The translations under genes were made by a program, and so were the position numbers. Below the pieces are notes generated by a model that saw only the letters and a program-made list of their open reading frames with translations, was not told the origin of the DNA and ran no database searches. DNA of 64,000 nucleotides from JANQNX01 sp040217095 (lineage in GTDB: Bacteria; Pseudomonadota; Gammaproteobacteria; Eutrophobiales; Eutrophobiaceae). The stretch covers positions 558,001 to 622,000 of the forward strand of contig OZ245888.1 of NCBI GenBank assembly GCA_965229565.1, in the 5' to 3' direction. This document shows, in pieces, positions 1-8,383 of this stretch (positions are counted from its first letter, which is position 1; every line of letters starts with the position of its first letter).

Positions 1-1363
1 GGTTGAATCCAGTGTGTCGGAAAAACTGCAGGACTTCCTGTTGGAGCGACCCACCGAGGCAAAGGCTATCTGTGACAAGATTATCGAGGCCGCCCGCGCC
101 CGCGAGGCTGCCCGCAAGGCACGGGAATTAACCCGGCGTAAGACCGCGCTGGATGTGGCCGGGTTGCCAGGCAAGCTGGCAGACTGCCAGGAAAAAGATC
201 CGGCCAAGTCCGAGCTGTTCCTGGTTGAGGGTGATTCCGCCGGCGGTTCGGCCAAGCAGGGCCGCGATCGAAAGAACCAGGCCATTCTGCCGTTGAAAGG
301 AAAGATCCTGAACGTGGAGAAGGCCCGGTTCGACAAGATGTTGTCATCCGCCGAGGTGGGGACGCTGATCACGGCGCTCGGCTGTGGAATTGGCAAGGAA
401 GAGTTCGACCCCGACAAGCTGCGCTACCATCGAATAATAATCATGACCGATGCCGATGTGGATGGCGCACACATACGTACGTTATTACTCACTTTCTTTT
501 ATAGGCAGATGCTGGAACTGATTGAGCGAGGGCATGTGTATATTGCGGAGCCGCCGCTGTACAAGGTAAAGAAAGGAAAGCAGGAGCGCTATCTCAAGGA
601 TGATGTAGAGCGACAGGCATATTTGCTGGAGATGGCGCTGGAAAACAGCCGCCTTTTCCTGTCCGCGGACGCACAACCTGTCGTTGGCGATGAGTTGCGC
701 GACCTGGTCGATAAGTACATCAGTATGAACCTGGCCTATACCCGTCTCTGCAAGCGCTACCACTCGTCTATCGTTGATGCCATGCGCCATATGCCAGTGA
801 TTACCGAGGCAGACTGCGAAGATGGCGCGGTGATGAAGAACTGGTTTGGCGAGCTGGTTGGCCAATTAAACGAGACCGGCTCCAAGATTACCGAGTACCA
901 GTTTGAGATGTTTCAGGGTAGTGAGGGGGCCTACGGTGCCAAGGTAACGCTGCTCGTACACGGGGTGGAATCCAGTAATGTCTTTATGCCCGAGTTCTTC
1001 TCAAGCGGTGATTACAAGAAATTATCGGCGTTGGAAGCAGGCCAGGAAATAGAAGAAGGCTCGAGAATTGAACGCGGTGAGCGACAGCAAGCGATTACTA
1101 CTGCTACCCAGGCGTTTGACTGGTTGCTGAAGGAAGCCGAGCAGGGCTTGTCTATCCAGCGTTACAAGGGGCTGGGAGAAATGAACCCTGACCAGCTTTG
1201 GGAGACCACCATGGATTCAAAGAGCCGATCGTTGGCACAGGTCAAAATTGAAGATGTGATAAAGGCCGATCAGATCTTTACTACCCTGATGGGCGACCAG
1301 GTTGAGCCGCGCCGGGAATTCATCGAGTTGAATGCCCTGGCGGTGGAAAACCTCGACACCTGA
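1..1363 (+). CDS. gyrB: DNA gyrase subunit B, C-terminal part (5' truncated by window)
   Basis: B subunit of DNA gyrase, the ATP-driven type II topoisomerase that adds negative supercoils. The reading frame is already open at base 2, so the ATPase and most of the transducer domain lie outside the window. The visible part starts in the transducer (residues like ICDKIIEAARAREAARKA) and continues into the TOPRIM domain, with EGDSAGGSAKQGRDR carrying the metal-binding Glu and DADVDGAHIRTLL carrying the Asp-x-Asp metal site. The C-terminal tail has the QRYKGLGEMNP motif typical of GyrB. The insert between TOPRIM and tail matches the longer proteobacterial form. The gene ends in TGA one base before the stop of the opposing comF-type gene. 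Confidence 0.98.
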   Translation, partial: VESSVSEKLQDFLLERPTEAKAICDKIIEAARAREAARKARELTRRKTALDVAGLPGKLADCQEKDPAKSELFLVEGDSAGGSAKQGRDRKNQAILPLKGKILNVEKARFDKMLSSAEVGTLITALGCGIGKEEFDPDKLRYHRIIIMTDADVDGAHIRTLLLTFFYRQMLELIERGHVYIAEPPLYKVKKGKQERYLKDDVERQAYLLEMALENSRLFLSADAQPVVGDELRDLVDKYISMNLAYTRLCKRYHSSIVDAMRHMPVITEADCEDGAVMKNWFGELVGQLNETGSKITEYQFEMFQGSEGAYGAKVTLLVHGVESSNVFMPEFFSSGDYKKLSALEAGQEIEEGSRIERGERQQAITTATQAFDWLLKEAEQGLSIQRYKGLGEMNPDQLWETTMDSKSRSLAQVKIEDVIKADQIFTTLMGDQVEPRREFIELNALAVENLDT

Positions 1364-2038
1364 TTACGGTGGCGTTCTTGCCAGGGCCCAGACCTGAACC
1401 TCGGGACAGCCGTTAGCGACCAGCACTTTTGCAAGCTCGTTCACTGTTGCACCGGTGGTAATGACGTCATCGCATATGGCTACTCGTATTTCCCCGAGCG
1501 GGTTTCTCTGGATGAACGCATTGCGCATATTCCTGCGCCGCTGAACATGGCTCAGGCCGCTCTGGCTTGCTGTTGCACGACAGCGAACTATCGCATTATT
1601 GATCACCTTGATACCAAGCTGGCGACCCAGGTGTCTTGACAGGAGATCGGCCTGGTTATAGCCACGTTGGCGCTGTCGTGATGCATGCAGTGGCACTGGA
1701 ATGAGCACATCGGGCAGGTCCCTGGTTTCATGCCTGATGGTGGATGCGAGGCTGGAAGCCGGAAGCCGCATCAGTTCGGGTCGATGCCGATACTTCAGTG
1801 CCTGCAGGTATCGATCAAACGGATAGCAGTAATCTGTTAAGACAATGCTCAGGTCAAACGCGGGTGGCGACAACAGGCAGCGACCGCAGATGCGATCGGT
1901 TGAAGAAGGCAGTGCACAAACCGGGCAACGAGTTCGCGTCGTGAAAAACAGGTCTTGCTGACAGCTGTTGCAGATGTAAGTAGTGCTGTCAGCGTGACAA
2001 AAGAAGCACGGCCCTGATGGTAAAAATCCTGCGTCCAT
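1364..2038 (-). CDS. comF: ComF family phosphoribosyltransferase-like protein
   Basis: ComF/GntX family protein of 224 residues, close to the usual length. The N-terminal third has a zinc-ribbon region with CxxC-type pairs (CFFC, CNSC, CPVC, CGRC, residues about 11-54). The C-terminal part is a type I phosphoribosyltransferase fold with the PRPP-binding stretch ICDDVITTGATV near residues 188-199 and RQRQRGYNQADLL upstream. Homologues are linked to DNA uptake and use of exogenous DNA, but the enzymatic substrate is not established. It converges on gyrB with no intergenic space and diverges from bioB, a common place for comF in gammaproteobacteria. It may share the bioB control region. Confidence 0.9.
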   Translation of the reverse strand: MDAGFLPSGPCFFCHADSTTYICNSCQQDLFFTTRTRCPVCALPSSTDRICGRCLLSPPAFDLSIVLTDYCYPFDRYLQALKYRHRPELMRLPASSLASTIRHETRDLPDVLIPVPLHASRQRQRGYNQADLLSRHLGRQLGIKVINNAIVRCRATASQSGLSHVQRRRNMRNAFIQRNPLGEIRVAICDDVITTGATVNELAKVLVANGCPEVQVWALARTPP

Positions 2039-2044
2039 GCAGAT

Positions 2045-2077
2045 TAGTTAACCTTTACAGAAATAAAAAGTTTACAA
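2045..2077. promoter_or_regulatory. BirA-type biotin operator
   Basis: Two 9-base half sites, TAGTTAACC and AGTTTACAA, are separated by 15 bases. The second reads TTGTAAACT on the other strand, so the pair forms an imperfect dyad. This resembles the biotin repressor consensus (TTGTAAACC, about 15 bases, GGTTTACAA). It lies 30 bases upstream of bioB in the divergent gap with comF, so the operon is probably repressed by BirA with biotinyl-AMP. Confidence 0.75.
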
Positions 2078-2106
2078 TAACCCGGATCCAATTAACAAAA
2101 TTATAG

Positions 2107-3072
2107 ATGATTTACGACACCATGTTCCCAATACGCCATGACTGGACGCGACAGGAAGTGCTGGACCTGCTGCGAACGCCATTTAATGATTTAGTCTTTG
2201 CGGCCCAACAGGCCCACCGAAAACATTTTGATGCCAACCAGGTGCAGTTAAGTACCTTGATGAATATCAAGACAGGAGGTTGCCCGGAAGACTGTGCCTA
2301 CTGCCCGCAAAGTGCGCATTACCAGACGGACGTCAACGCAGAGAAAATGGCGGCGGTAGCAGACGTGGTCAAGCAGGCGGGTATTGCCAGGGAAAAGGGC
2401 GCGACTCGCTTTTGCATGGGTGCGGCCTGGAGACAACCAAAAGATCGTGACCTGGATAAAGTGATAGAAATGGTGCAGGCCGTGAAAGCACTGGGCATGG
2501 AAACCTGTGTCACCCTTGGCATGTTAAGCGAAACACAGTCTGAGAAACTGAAAAGTGCCGGCCTGGATTATTACAACCATAACCTTGACACTTCCCCTGA
2601 TTATTATTCCGAGATCATCAGTACACGTGATTACGATGAACGGCTGCGGACGCTGGAAAACGTGCGCAAGGCCGGTATACATGTTTGCAGTGGCGGGATC
2701 ATAGGCCTGGGCGAAGATGATGTTGATCGTGCTGGTCTGCTGATGACGCTGGCGAATCAGCCACAGCACCCTGAAAGCGTTCCCATCAACATGCTGGTGC
2801 AGGTAGAAGGCACGCCACTTTATGAAACAGACAAGGTTGATAGCATTGATTTTGTCAGGGTCATCGCCACTGCCAGGATCATGATGCCGGCATCTTACAT
2901 ACGCTTGTCTGCTGGCAGAAACGAGATGAGCGATGAAATGCAGGCGCTGTGTTTTCTTGCTGGCGCCAATTCGGTTTTCTACGGTGAAAAATTACTGACA
3001 ACGGATAATCCGCAACTCGAAAACGATCAGGTTCTGCTGCAACGATTAGGTATCGAGTCCTTGCAACACTGA
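2107..3072 (+). CDS. bioB: Biotin synthase
   Basis: Radical SAM enzyme that inserts sulfur into dethiobiotin, the last step of biotin synthesis. The 4Fe-4S cysteines are C59, C63 and C66 (CPEDCAYC). YNHNLDTSPDYY and the later VCSGGIIGLGE are standard BioB segments, and the RLSAGR motif near the C-terminus holds the arginine that contacts the 2Fe-2S cluster. Length of 321 residues is normal, with a short N-terminus. The start is uncertain: no strong ribosome site precedes either the ATG used here or the one 15 bases later, which begins at MFPIRHDW. First gene of bioB-F-H-C-D. Confidence 0.97.
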   Translation: MIYDTMFPIRHDWTRQEVLDLLRTPFNDLVFAAQQAHRKHFDANQVQLSTLMNIKTGGCPEDCAYCPQSAHYQTDVNAEKMAAVADVVKQAGIAREKGATRFCMGAAWRQPKDRDLDKVIEMVQAVKALGMETCVTLGMLSETQSEKLKSAGLDYYNHNLDTSPDYYSEIISTRDYDERLRTLENVRKAGIHVCSGGIIGLGEDDVDRAGLLMTLANQPQHPESVPINMLVQVEGTPLYETDKVDSIDFVRVIATARIMMPASYIRLSAGRNEMSDEMQALCFLAGANSVFYGEKLLTTDNPQLENDQVLLQRLGIESLQH

Positions 3073-3080
3073 TTGGTCCC

Positions 3081-4229
3081 GTGTCTGTTTACAAAGATGT
3101 AGAGCAAGCACTGCAGCAGTTGCGGGAGAAGGATCTATACCGTTCACGTCACCCGTTACAATCTGCGCAGGGTCCCGAGATCAGGATTGCAGGCAGGCAA
3201 CTGATCAATTTCAGTAGCAATGATTACCTGGGGTTGGCCAATGATGCTCGAATAAAAAACTGGCTAATCGACGCACTACAGGTACTCGGTGTTGGCGCGG
3301 GCGCGTCACAATTAATCGTCGGCTATAACGAAACGCATCGCGAGCTGGAGCTGGCGTTATCAGGTTGGTTGCAACGTGATGCAACCCTGCTATTTCCTTC
3401 CGGTTACATGGCAAATCTAGCCATTGCTTCAACACTGATTGATAAGAACAGCGTGGTGATACAAGACAAGCTTAACCATGCATCACTGATAGATGCCGCA
3501 ACACTCTCACCAGGAAAACTGGCCAGGTATCCACATTCAGATATGCAGGCGCTGGAAAGGCTTCTGATAAAACACAATGAAAAAAAACGCGTCGTTATGA
3601 CAGACGGCGTGTTTAGCATGGATGGTGACTGTGCAAGGTTGCAGGAGATAGCCGAGCTGTGTGCAATGCATAACGCTTTACTGGTTGTCGATGACGCGCA
3701 TGGCATTGGCGCTCTCGGCCAGCAAGGTGCAGGCCTGGTTGAATCACTGGCGCTGACACAACAACAGGTGCCACTGTTGGTAGGGACCTTTGGCAAGGCC
3801 TTCGGTATTAGCGGCGCGTTTGTATCCGGTGACAGCCGTTTGATTGATCTTCTGTTGCAAAAGGCGAGGACGTATATCTATACGACGGCAATGTTGCCTG
3901 CGGTGGCAGCGACGCTGGTTAAGACACTGGAACTGGTAAGGAACGCGAGTGATCTGCGACAGCAGTTGCGCACCAACATTGATTTACTAAAAAGCCAGGT
4001 GCCCGCATTGGCGTCTGATACACATATTCAGCCCCTGGTGATTGGTGCATCTAACCATGCCTTGAATGCCAGTAACAGGTTGCGTGAGCAAGGGGTGTTG
4101 GCCATGGCTATCAGGCCACCTACAGTACCAAATGGTACAGCGCGATTAAGGATTAGCCTGAGCGCGGCGCACACCAGGCAACATATCAATGCACTTGCCA
4201 CTGCCGTTAACGGTTTACTCGTTACATGA
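3081..4229 (+). CDS. bioF: 8-amino-7-oxononanoate synthase
   Basis: PLP-dependent enzyme that condenses pimeloyl-ACP (or CoA) with L-alanine to give 8-amino-7-oxononanoate. It is an alpha-oxoamine synthase of 382 residues. The PLP lysine is K239 in TFGKAFG, VDDAHGIGALG carries the cofactor-binding Asp and His, and FSSNDYLGLA marks the N-terminal substrate region. Translation appears to start at GTG, nine bases after the bioB stop, and the last codons overlap bioH by ATGA, which suggests coupled translation. Confidence 0.96.
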   Translation: MSVYKDVEQALQQLREKDLYRSRHPLQSAQGPEIRIAGRQLINFSSNDYLGLANDARIKNWLIDALQVLGVGAGASQLIVGYNETHRELELALSGWLQRDATLLFPSGYMANLAIASTLIDKNSVVIQDKLNHASLIDAATLSPGKLARYPHSDMQALERLLIKHNEKKRVVMTDGVFSMDGDCARLQEIAELCAMHNALLVVDDAHGIGALGQQGAGLVESLALTQQQVPLLVGTFGKAFGISGAFVSGDSRLIDLLLQKARTYIYTTAMLPAVAATLVKTLELVRNASDLRQQLRTNIDLLKSQVPALASDTHIQPLVIGASNHALNASNRLREQGVLAMAIRPPTVPNGTARLRISLSAAHTRQHINALATAVNGLLVT

Positions 4230-4933
4230 CTACTGCGCTGAACACGATCTACCTCCATGGCTGGGGTTTCAGGAACGAAGTCTTTGACCTGCTGATCGAT
4301 CAGACCGGGGACGCTTGTCCATGCCTGTATTCGCTGGTGCAGGATACAGGCTATGACGCCATCGTCGATGCGATCACCGATACCATTACCAGTGACACCG
4401 TGCTGGTTGGCTGGTCCATGGGCGGCCAGATCGCGATCGAGGTTTCGCTGCGCACGAGCAGGATAAAAGGCCTGGTGTTACTGGCCAGTACACCGTTGCT
4501 GGTTAACAGGCCCGGGTGGGATGTTGGTATCGACAACAAGGCCTACCAGGAATTATGCCAGGCCTTCAGCCAGGATCCTGCGAGGACCCTGGACGAGGTA
4601 ATGGCATTGACCGCGTATGGTGATAGCAATTACAAAAACACGGTGAGGTGCCTGGAAAAGTATGCGGCAAACCCGGCTGATGTAGATGCACTGGCGCTAT
4701 TATTGCGGGAGCTGGGTCAGCGAGACTTGCGCGAGGCACTGGCGAGCCTGTCGATTCCCGTGTTGATGTGTGCCGGCGAAAACGATGCATTGGTAAATCC
4801 ACGCCTGTTTGAAAAAACCAGCAACAGTCATCTGCAAACGCGACTGTATCCCGGTTGCGGTCACGCCCCCTTCGTTTCCCGTGCCGACGAAATAAACGGA
4901 GAAATTGCACGCTTCAGGCAAGGGCTGGTATGA
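4226..4933 (+). CDS. bioH: Pimeloyl-ACP methyl ester carboxylesterase
   Basis: Alpha/beta hydrolase of 235 residues that removes the methyl group from pimeloyl-ACP methyl ester, ending the BioC-dependent elongation. The nucleophile elbow is GWSMGG with S64. The late CGHAPFVS carries the catalytic His, and the Asp is probably in GENDALV. The N-terminal LHGWGF is the oxyanion-hole segment seen in BioH. It overlaps bioF and bioC by ATGA at both ends. Placement of bioH inside the operon, rather than apart as in E. coli, supports the assignment over a generic esterase. Confidence 0.93.
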   Translation: MTTALNTIYLHGWGFRNEVFDLLIDQTGDACPCLYSLVQDTGYDAIVDAITDTITSDTVLVGWSMGGQIAIEVSLRTSRIKGLVLLASTPLLVNRPGWDVGIDNKAYQELCQAFSQDPARTLDEVMALTAYGDSNYKNTVRCLEKYAANPADVDALALLLRELGQRDLREALASLSIPVLMCAGENDALVNPRLFEKTSNSHLQTRLYPGCGHAPFVSRADEINGEIARFRQGLV

Positions 4934-5832
4934 GTACGGAGAATAATCGTTTAAACACACAGAGAGTGCGTCGGTCTTTTGGCAAGGCCGCGGCCGACTA
5001 TGATCGTTACGCGGTATTACAGCGAACCATTACCGAGCGACTGCTCGAATCGTTTGAGCTGATCGACATCAACCCGCGCAGGGTTCTGGACCTGGGTGCC
5101 GGCACTGGTTTCGGCGCTCGCTTGCTGAAGCAACAATTCAAGCGGGCCAGTCTCGTGCAGGTCGACCTCTCGCACGACATGCTGGCATTGTCCCGGCAAA
5201 ACAGTCCGAGATTTTTTTCCGGTCAACAATTCGTGTGTGCAGACGCCTCCCGGCTTCCGTTTCAAACAGCACAGTTCGACATGATCTTCAGCAGCCTTAT
5301 GCTGCAATGGTGCAGTAACCTGGATGAGGTTTTCACAGAGCTTGCCGGTTTGCTTAAACCTGGCGGCCTGTTTATCTTTGCCAGTCTCGGTCCCGACACC
5401 TTGAAGGAGTTGCGCGAATGCTGGCGCCGGGTCGATGACGACGTGCATGTAAACACCTTTATCGACATGCACGATATTGGCGATGCCTTGATCCGCAGCG
5501 GACTGAGTGAGCCTGTACTGGGCGTGGAACACATCAAGCTGTTATACGATGATGCAACAACGCTGATGCGGGAGCTGAAGGGAATTGGCGCTCGCAATGC
5601 CAACACGGGTCAGCGTACCACGCTAACGGGGAAACAGCGGCTACAGCAGGTGCTGGCACATTACGAATCATTCCGCAGCGATGGCAAGCTGCCAGCAACC
5701 TACGAGGCCATTTATGGTCATTGCTGGAAATCCGCCACTGTACGTGACACCGGTCACCAGCAGGAGCAGGTTGTGTCCCTGGACGGGCTTCGACAACAGC
5801 TAAAACAACGACGCGGTAACCAGGGGCAATGA
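4930..5832 (+). CDS. bioC: Malonyl-ACP O-methyltransferase
   Basis: SAM-dependent methyltransferase that caps the malonyl thioester so the fatty acid machinery can build the pimeloyl chain. The ATG at 4930 overlaps the bioH stop and gives 300 residues. An in-frame GTG-type start further upstream would lie inside bioH and is unlikely. The N-terminal VRRSFGKAAADYDRYAVLQ is the usual BioC opening. Motif I is VLDLGAGTGFGARLL and the later motif is SSLMLQWCSNLDEV. The C-terminal half is the substrate-specific cap. An 18-20 residue tail ends just as bioD begins, again through ATGA. Confidence 0.95.
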   Translation: MSTENNRLNTQRVRRSFGKAAADYDRYAVLQRTITERLLESFELIDINPRRVLDLGAGTGFGARLLKQQFKRASLVQVDLSHDMLALSRQNSPRFFSGQQFVCADASRLPFQTAQFDMIFSSLMLQWCSNLDEVFTELAGLLKPGGLFIFASLGPDTLKELRECWRRVDDDVHVNTFIDMHDIGDALIRSGLSEPVLGVEHIKLLYDDATTLMRELKGIGARNANTGQRTTLTGKQRLQQVLAHYESFRSDGKLPATYEAIYGHCWKSATVRDTGHQQEQVVSLDGLRQQLKQRRGNQGQ

Positions 5833-6518
5833 GCAAGGGTTTTTTTATCACAGGCACCGATACCGGCGTCGGTAAGACCTGGTTTACGGTATTGCTTATG
5901 CGGTTCCTGCAGGAAAATGGTGTTCTTGTAAATGGCATGAAGCCCATAGCCTCGGGCGCGGAAGAACGTAGCGGCAGACTGGTCAATGAGGATGCCACGG
6001 CGATCCTGGCGGCGTGCGCCAGCCCGCTCGAATATGACGAGGTAAACCCGTTCCTCTATGAGCCACCGGTGGCACCGCATATTGCCGCCGACAAGGCGCA
6101 AAAACCGATCGATACTTCGCGGATTATGGCGGCATACGATTCCCTGCGGGCAAAAAGCGAATGCCTGGTTGTGGAAGGTGTAGGCGGTTGGCGCGTGCCC
6201 ATTAATCATGAACAAACGCTGGGATATATAGCCGGGCTAATGCAGTTGCCGGTCATCCTGGTTGTAGGGCTGAGGCTGGGCTGTATCAACCACGCATTGC
6301 TTACCGCAGAAGCGGTCCGTCAAGACGGACTGGAACTCGCGGGCTGGGCCGTGTCCACGTTGGAAAAAGATTACCTCTACCGTGACGAAACACTGGCGAC
6401 CCTGGAAAAGGGCCTGAATTGCCCGTTTCTGGCTGAAATCCCGCACTGCACCGGCAACAGCCACGATCAGGCTGTCTTGAACATTACATCGGCAGGCCAT
6501 GATCGCTTGTTATGCTGA
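5829..6518 (+). CDS. bioD: Dethiobiotin synthetase
   Basis: ATP-dependent carboxylase that closes the ureido ring of dethiobiotin from 7,8-diaminononanoate. It has 229 residues. The P-loop is GTDTGVGKTWFT near the N-terminus, KPIASGAE follows with the substrate-binding lysine, and EGVGGWRVP is the second nucleotide motif. It is the last gene of the run. bioA, needed for the step between BioF and BioD, is not in this window, so it must be elsewhere or replaced. No clear terminator hairpin follows. Confidence 0.96.
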   Translation: MSKGFFITGTDTGVGKTWFTVLLMRFLQENGVLVNGMKPIASGAEERSGRLVNEDATAILAACASPLEYDEVNPFLYEPPVAPHIAADKAQKPIDTSRIMAAYDSLRAKSECLVVEGVGGWRVPINHEQTLGYIAGLMQLPVILVVGLRLGCINHALLTAEAVRQDGLELAGWAVSTLEKDYLYRDETLATLEKGLNCPFLAEIPHCTGNSHDQAVLNITSAGHDRLLC

Positions 6519-6671
6519 ATCGGGATTTGTTTTAGACGACTCCCGGCCAAACATGAAAAAATGCTGCAGGCCCAGTAATATGTGACAAAATGTCGCCATG
6601 CTGCATTTAATTGTGCATAATACTTCGCTGAAGCAGGTAGCAACCTATCTCGCAAGCAAAAAATAACCAGC

Positions 6672-7148
6672 ATGATTATCAGTCTGGATAATTCTAAAAA
6701 AGAAACCACTGGCTTTTTGGTAATGCCAAACAGGGCCATGCCCTGGCGACAACAACTGGTATTTTTTTGCATTATTGCTGCGTTTTCCCTGGGGATTGCA
6801 GTAGGTTTTTTTATGCAAGGGTTAACGTTGATACTGCCATTCGCAGGCCTGGAATTGCTCGCGCTTGGTACCGCCTTGTATGTAAGTGCCTGGCGGGGAG
6901 GGCGGCGCGAGGTGATTAATATCGACAAGGATGCTGTTACCGTCGAGATTGGTCACGACGAACCTGAACAGCGTTTCGAGTTTGATCGAGCCTGGTTACA
7001 GGTTGTGTTGCAGAAGTCCTGGAGTAGCTGGTATCCGAGCCGACTGTTGTTGAGATCGCACGGCAGGCAAATCGAGATAGGCAGTTTTTTGAATGAACAG
7101 GAACGTCAGGCGTTGGCGTTGACACTGCGCAAGGCGCTACGATCCTGA
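6672..7148 (+). CDS. DUF2244 family membrane protein
   Basis: A 158-residue protein with two adjacent transmembrane helices (about residues 31-50 and 53-71) followed by a soluble domain containing WLQVVLQKSWSSWYPSRLLLRSHGRQIEIGSFL, the recognisable DUF2244 core. Function is unknown. Members commonly sit just upstream of cytochrome c oxidase genes, as here (coxB starts 38 bases later), which suggests a link with oxidase assembly or membrane insertion, by inference only. The start is the ATG that gives a short cytoplasmic N-terminus. Confidence 0.8.
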   Translation: MIISLDNSKKETTGFLVMPNRAMPWRQQLVFFCIIAAFSLGIAVGFFMQGLTLILPFAGLELLALGTALYVSAWRGGRREVINIDKDAVTVEIGHDEPEQRFEFDRAWLQVVLQKSWSSWYPSRLLLRSHGRQIEIGSFLNEQERQALALTLRKALRS

Positions 7149-7186
7149 GCAGTTACAATTATAAATACTAAACTGAGGAAAGTTGT

Positions 7187-8326
7187 ATGTCAGTCCGTAA
7201 AACAAAATCAACTGTGCTCTGGTTCGTCACAGTTTCTCTTTCTCTCTTTTGTGGTTTGGCCTTTGCAGAAGGTATGCCCTGGAATCTGACCGAAGGCGTC
7301 ACTCCTACGAGTCAAAAAGTCTATGATCTTCACATGACGATCCTTTATATCGTCACCGTCATCGGCATTGGCGTGTTTGCAGTGATGTGCTGGTCAATTT
7401 TTCATCATAGAAAATCAAAAGGCGCAGTTGCTGCCCAGTTTCATCACAGCACATTCGCGGAAGTCACCTGGACCATTATTCCCATCCTGATCCTGGTTGC
7501 CATGGCCGTGCCGGCGACTAAAACGCTTATCTTCATGGAACAAACCGGTGACGCCGAGATGACGATCAAGGTCACCGGCTACCAGTGGAAGTGGAAATAT
7601 GACTACATGGAAGATGACATCAGTTTCTTCAGTACACTGGCGCAGGACAGTAACGAGGCCCGTCAGCGTAATGCTGCGGTCAAGCCGGAAGATGTCGAGA
7701 ACTACCTGCTCGAGGTCGACAACCCGGTTGTCGTGCCTATTAATACCAAGATTCGAATCCTGACCACCGCTGCCGATGTTAACCACGCATGGTGGGTGCC
7801 TGACCTGGGCTGGAAGCGTGATGCAATCCCGGGCTTTATAAACGATAACTGGACCTATATCGAGAAAGCCGGCACCTACCGCGGCCAGTGCGCGGAGCTG
7901 TGTGGCAAGGATCACGGCTTCATGCCTATTGTGTTGAAGGCCGTGCCAAAGGCTGAATACGCTGCCTGGGTCCAGGAAATGAAGGGCGAGGCTGCGGCCG
8001 ACGCGGCTGATTCAGTTCGCGAGTGGGCGCAGGACGAGCTTATTGCCAAGGGCGAAGAGGTTTATAACAAGAACTGTGGCGCTTGCCATATGGCTACTGG
8101 AGAAGGTGTTCCCGGCATGTTTCCGTCACTGGCCGGCAGCTCTGTTGTAAACGGCCCGGCTACAGCATTTGCATCCCAGGTTCTGAATGGAAAGAACCTG
8201 ATGCCTCCGTTCAAGGATCAGTTAAACGATGCCGACATTGCTGCGGCAATGACCTTCGTTCGTAACTCCTGGGGCAATGCCGCACAAGACGCGGTACAAC
8301 CTGCAGAAATTGCAGCCCAACGATAA
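7187..8326 (+). CDS. coxB: Cytochrome c oxidase subunit II with fused cytochrome c domain
   Basis: Subunit II accepts electrons from cytochrome c at the binuclear CuA centre. A signal peptide ends near FCGLAFAEG, and two transmembrane helices follow. The cupredoxin domain carries the CuA ligands: His in VNHAWWVPDLG, then CAELCGKDHGFM with both Cys, a His and a Met. A C-terminal cytochrome c domain has CGACH and a likely axial Met in NLMPPF, so this is the caa3-like fused form. GAGGAAAG before the ATG is a good ribosome site. First gene of the oxidase locus. Confidence 0.97.
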   Translation: MSVRKTKSTVLWFVTVSLSLFCGLAFAEGMPWNLTEGVTPTSQKVYDLHMTILYIVTVIGIGVFAVMCWSIFHHRKSKGAVAAQFHHSTFAEVTWTIIPILILVAMAVPATKTLIFMEQTGDAEMTIKVTGYQWKWKYDYMEDDISFFSTLAQDSNEARQRNAAVKPEDVENYLLEVDNPVVVPINTKIRILTTAADVNHAWWVPDLGWKRDAIPGFINDNWTYIEKAGTYRGQCAELCGKDHGFMPIVLKAVPKAEYAAWVQEMKGEAAADAADSVREWAQDELIAKGEEVYNKNCGACHMATGEGVPGMFPSLAGSSVVNGPATAFASQVLNGKNLMPPFKDQLNDADIAAAMTFVRNSWGNAAQDAVQPAEIAAQR

Positions 8327-8383
8327 TAACCATTATTAAATTTCTGGATACAGACAAGATTAGCTATTTAAGAGGATAGACAC

